From positions 1 through 6,343 of the forward strand of contig JBOFYV010000081.1 of assembly GCA_051654865.1 (NCBI GenBank): a stretch of DNA of 6,343 bases, given 5' to 3'. A program made the translations under genes and the position numbers. Within the stretch, counting starts at the first letter, position 1. Each line of letters opens with the position of its first letter. The DNA is from JBOFOR01 sp051654865 (GTDB taxonomy: Bacteria > Bacillota > Clostridia > Peptostreptococcales > Peptostreptococcaceae). Positions 4,731 through 6,343 of this stretch are shown in pieces. Below the pieces are notes generated by a model, which had not been told where the DNA came from, did no database searches, and saw nothing but the letters and a program-made list of their open reading frames with translations.

Positions 4731-5375
4731 ATGAGAATACCAAAGCATGTAGGGATTATTCCAGATGGGAATAGAAGGTGGGCACAGAATAATGGAATGA
4801 CTAAGGAAATGGGTTACGATAAAGGGCTAGATCCAGGTATTGATGCTTATAGAGTTTGTAGAGATATGGGTGTAGAAGAAGTTACTTTTTATGGTTTTAC
4901 TACAGATAACACTAGAAGGCCTTCTTATCAAACAGAAGCTTTTACTAAAGCGTGTGTTAGTGCAGCAAACAAATTAGTAGAAGAAGGTGCGGCTCTTTTA
5001 GTAATGGGAAACACTAAATCTCCAATGTTTCCAAAAGAATTGCTTCCTTATACTGTAAGGACTGAAGCTAAAGAAGGTCAAATAAAAGCTAATATACTTG
5101 TAAACTATGGATGGTACTGGGATTTAAATACATTAGCAGAAGCTGAGAATGTAAATAAGAATAATATTCATGATAATATACAATCAAATGATATATCTAG
5201 ATTAGACCTAATTGTTAGGTGGGGTGGTAGAAGAAGATTAAGTGGATTTTTACCTGTACAATCTATCTATGCAGATTTTTATGTATTAGATGATTATTGG
5301 CCAGATTTTACAAAAAATCATATGGTTCAAGCTTTCGAATGGTACAATACGCAAGATGTGACATTAGGTGGATAA
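4731..5375 (+). CDS. Short divergent cis-prenyltransferase (undecaprenyl diphosphate synthase family)
   Basis: 214 aa from ATG 4731, with GAGGTG at 4719-4724. A TTG 48 nt upstream would add a hydrophobic extension without its own binding site and is not preferred. The N-terminal signature HVGIIPDGNRRWA (6-18) matches the family's HxxxIMDGNxRWA and supplies the catalytic-type Asp (D12). FYGFTTDNTRRPSYQTEAF (53-71) stands where UppS has FSTENWxRPxxEV. DLIVRWGGRRRLSGFLPVQSIYADFYVLDDYWPDF (159-193) matches DLxIRTGGExRLSNFLxWQxxYxExxFxxxxWPDF. Departures from typical UppS: W164 for Thr and R167 for Glu in the RTGGE motif, D182 for the metal-ligand Glu, TTDNT for STENW, and a length below the usual 240-260. 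The enzyme should condense isopentenyl diphosphate units in cis on an allylic starter, but chain length and even activity are uncertain. A canonical uppS, normally near cdsA and dxr, is expected elsewhere in the genome, so this is probably a specialised paralogue. Confidence 0.8.
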   Translation: MRIPKHVGIIPDGNRRWAQNNGMTKEMGYDKGLDPGIDAYRVCRDMGVEEVTFYGFTTDNTRRPSYQTEAFTKACVSAANKLVEEGAALLVMGNTKSPMFPKELLPYTVRTEAKEGQIKANILVNYGWYWDLNTLAEAENVNKNNIHDNIQSNDISRLDLIVRWGGRRRLSGFLPVQSIYADFYVLDDYWPDFTKNHMVQAFEWYNTQDVTLGG

Positions 5376-5412
5376 ATAATTTGATAAAAAATGGAAAATA
5401 TTGAAAAAAGCC

Positions 5413-5444
5413 TTGCTTGATGGTAGAATAAACGTATATATATA
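5413..5444 (+). promoter_or_regulatory. Possible promoter of the amidase gene
   Basis: TTGCTT (5413-5418) or the overlapping TTGATG (5417-5422) stands 16-18 nt before a TA-repeat (5435-5444) that offers TATATA as a -10. The alternating TA makes a chance match likely. No terminator is seen between the cis-prenyltransferase gene and this point, so readthrough from upstream is equally possible. Confidence 0.3.
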
Positions 5445-5475
5445 TGCGGAATTTGCTATTGAGGAAGGTCATTTT

Positions 5476-6318
5476 ATGTCAAATAAAAATAATAAGTTAA
5501 AATCAAAAAAACCAAGTAATAAAAATCAAAAAGGTAGAAGAAGAAAAAAGAAGAGAATTAGAATTGTAAGACTGCTAATAGTAATATTTTTAGCGGCATT
5601 ATTTGTTTTTGGAACATATAAATCGGCAGTTTGGGTAGGACAAACTTTAAAGAATATAGAAAAAAAGGCAGATAAAAAAAATGAAGAACCTGTTGAAAAT
5701 ATAGAACAACAAAAACACTTTGATTTAAAAGAGGAAGTAAATAAAGACTTAGGTAAAAAATATACAGTGTTAATAGACCCTGGTCATGGAGGAAATGATA
5801 AAGGAACTCAAAGTAAAGATGGTGAAATTTTAGAAAAGGATGTTTCCTTAATATTATCAAAACGAATTGCGAATAAGTTATCACAGCAAGAAGATGTTCA
5901 AGTTATAATGTCAAGAACGGATGATAAATATATGAGTTTGGGAGATCGAGCAGCTTTTGCAAATTCTGAAAATGTAGATATACTTGTGTCTATACATTTG
6001 AATGCTGAAAGTGGAGGAACTTCGGCTAACGGAGTAGAGACATACTATAAAAGAGGAGTACAGGATGGTTCAGACAAACTAGCAGAGTCGATACAAAAGT
6101 CAATCAATTCATATGTAGATGTAAGAGATAGAGGTACTAGAGAAGATATGTTCCAAGTATTAAGAGACTCTACTATGCCTTCAGTATTAATTGAATGCGG
6201 ATTTTTAACTAATCAAGAAGAAAGTAAAAAATTATTATCGCAAGAATATCAAGAAAGCTTGACAGAAGGGATTGCTCAAGGTATTTTAAGTTATTTAGAT
6301 TCTAGCAAGACTAAATAA
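5476..6318 (+). CDS. Membrane-anchored N-acetylmuramoyl-L-alanine amidase (Amidase_3, CwlD/AmiC type)
   Basis: 280 aa from ATG 5476, chosen because GAGGAAGG (5461-5468) precedes it by 7 nt. An in-frame TTG at 5401 lacks such a site. Residues 1-32 are strongly basic (GRRRKKKRIRIVR), then comes one membrane helix (about 33-54), then a Lys/Glu-rich linker (about 55-93). The catalytic domain runs from about 95 to 275: VLIDPGHGGNDKG (98-110) with zinc ligand H104, GEILEKD (116-122) with ligand E120, VSIHLNAE (172-179) with ligand H174, MSRTDDKYMSLGDRAAFAN between them, and VLIECGFLTNQEE (237-249) with catalytic E240. All Zn and catalytic residues are present. The enzyme hydrolyses the bond between N-acetylmuramic acid and L-alanine in peptidoglycan on the outer face of the membrane. 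CwlD, which makes muramic-lactam in spore cortex, has a similar single-anchor design, but the genomic neighbourhood does not prove identity, so no symbol is given. The gene ends 25 nt before the window edge, and no terminator is visible. Confidence 0.9.
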   Translation: MSNKNNKLKSKKPSNKNQKGRRRKKKRIRIVRLLIVIFLAALFVFGTYKSAVWVGQTLKNIEKKADKKNEEPVENIEQQKHFDLKEEVNKDLGKKYTVLIDPGHGGNDKGTQSKDGEILEKDVSLILSKRIANKLSQQEDVQVIMSRTDDKYMSLGDRAAFANSENVDILVSIHLNAESGGTSANGVETYYKRGVQDGSDKLAESIQKSINSYVDVRDRGTREDMFQVLRDSTMPSVLIECGFLTNQEESKKLLSQEYQESLTEGIAQGILSYLDSSKTK

Positions 6319-6343
6319 AAAATAAGATAGATACTTATAAGAG

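Noticed and set aside
5401..5475. Upstream TTG start for the amidase
   Set aside because: No binding site precedes it. ATG 5476 has GAGGAAGG at good spacing and gives the usual basic N-terminus before the membrane anchor.
5558..5884. Minus-strand open frame of 108 codons inside the amidase gene
   Set aside because: It lies entirely antisense to a gene with intact catalytic motifs. The Leu/Phe/Tyr-rich product is what the complement of a Lys-rich region gives.

Overview
The window is AT-rich DNA with strong AGGAGG-type ribosome binding sites and low-GC codon use. The gene families (VanZ-like, DHHW plus MBOAT, DUF4358 lipoprotein, short cis-prenyltransferase, membrane-anchored Amidase_3) fit a Gram-positive member of the Clostridia, most likely Peptostreptococcaceae. 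The species cannot be fixed from the window. There is no transposase, phage gene, tRNA, rRNA or CRISPR array.

Layout. A DUF3298-like protein gene (1-654, +) ends at a hairpin terminator. Extended -10 promoter elements follow for a VanZ-family membrane protein gene (739-1209, +). That gene converges on a two-gene minus-strand operon: an MBOAT O-acyltransferase (3722-2346) followed by a DHHW/AlgJ-like protein (2334-1228). The two converging units share a hairpin at 1197-1215 that includes the end of the VanZ gene. Upstream of the MBOAT gene is a 396-bp gene-free region (3723-4118), then a DUF4358 lipoprotein gene (4583-4119, -). Divergent from the lipoprotein gene are a divergent cis-prenyltransferase (UppS family, 4731-5375, +) and a zinc N-acetylmuramoyl-L-alanine amidase (5476-6318, +).

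Most of the genes point to the cell envelope. The MBOAT and DHHW proteins look like a membrane and extracytoplasmic pair for O-acylation of a surface glycan. The lipoprotein is probably exposed at the same face, the prenyltransferase family makes polyprenyl lipid carriers, and the amidase cuts peptidoglycan.

The most unusual part is the gene-free region. It holds two long hairpins in head-to-head orientation. Their stems (24 and 25 bp) differ at about half of the positions yet each stays paired. Their 28-nt apical regions are identical at 24 of 28 positions when the two are read on opposite strands. In each copy, a position that pairs only as G-U rather than A-C picks the same orientation as the conserved loop. 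Promoter-like elements lie between them, pointing outward. This looks like a pair of divergently transcribed structured RNAs of one family; I could not confidently match it to a named family.
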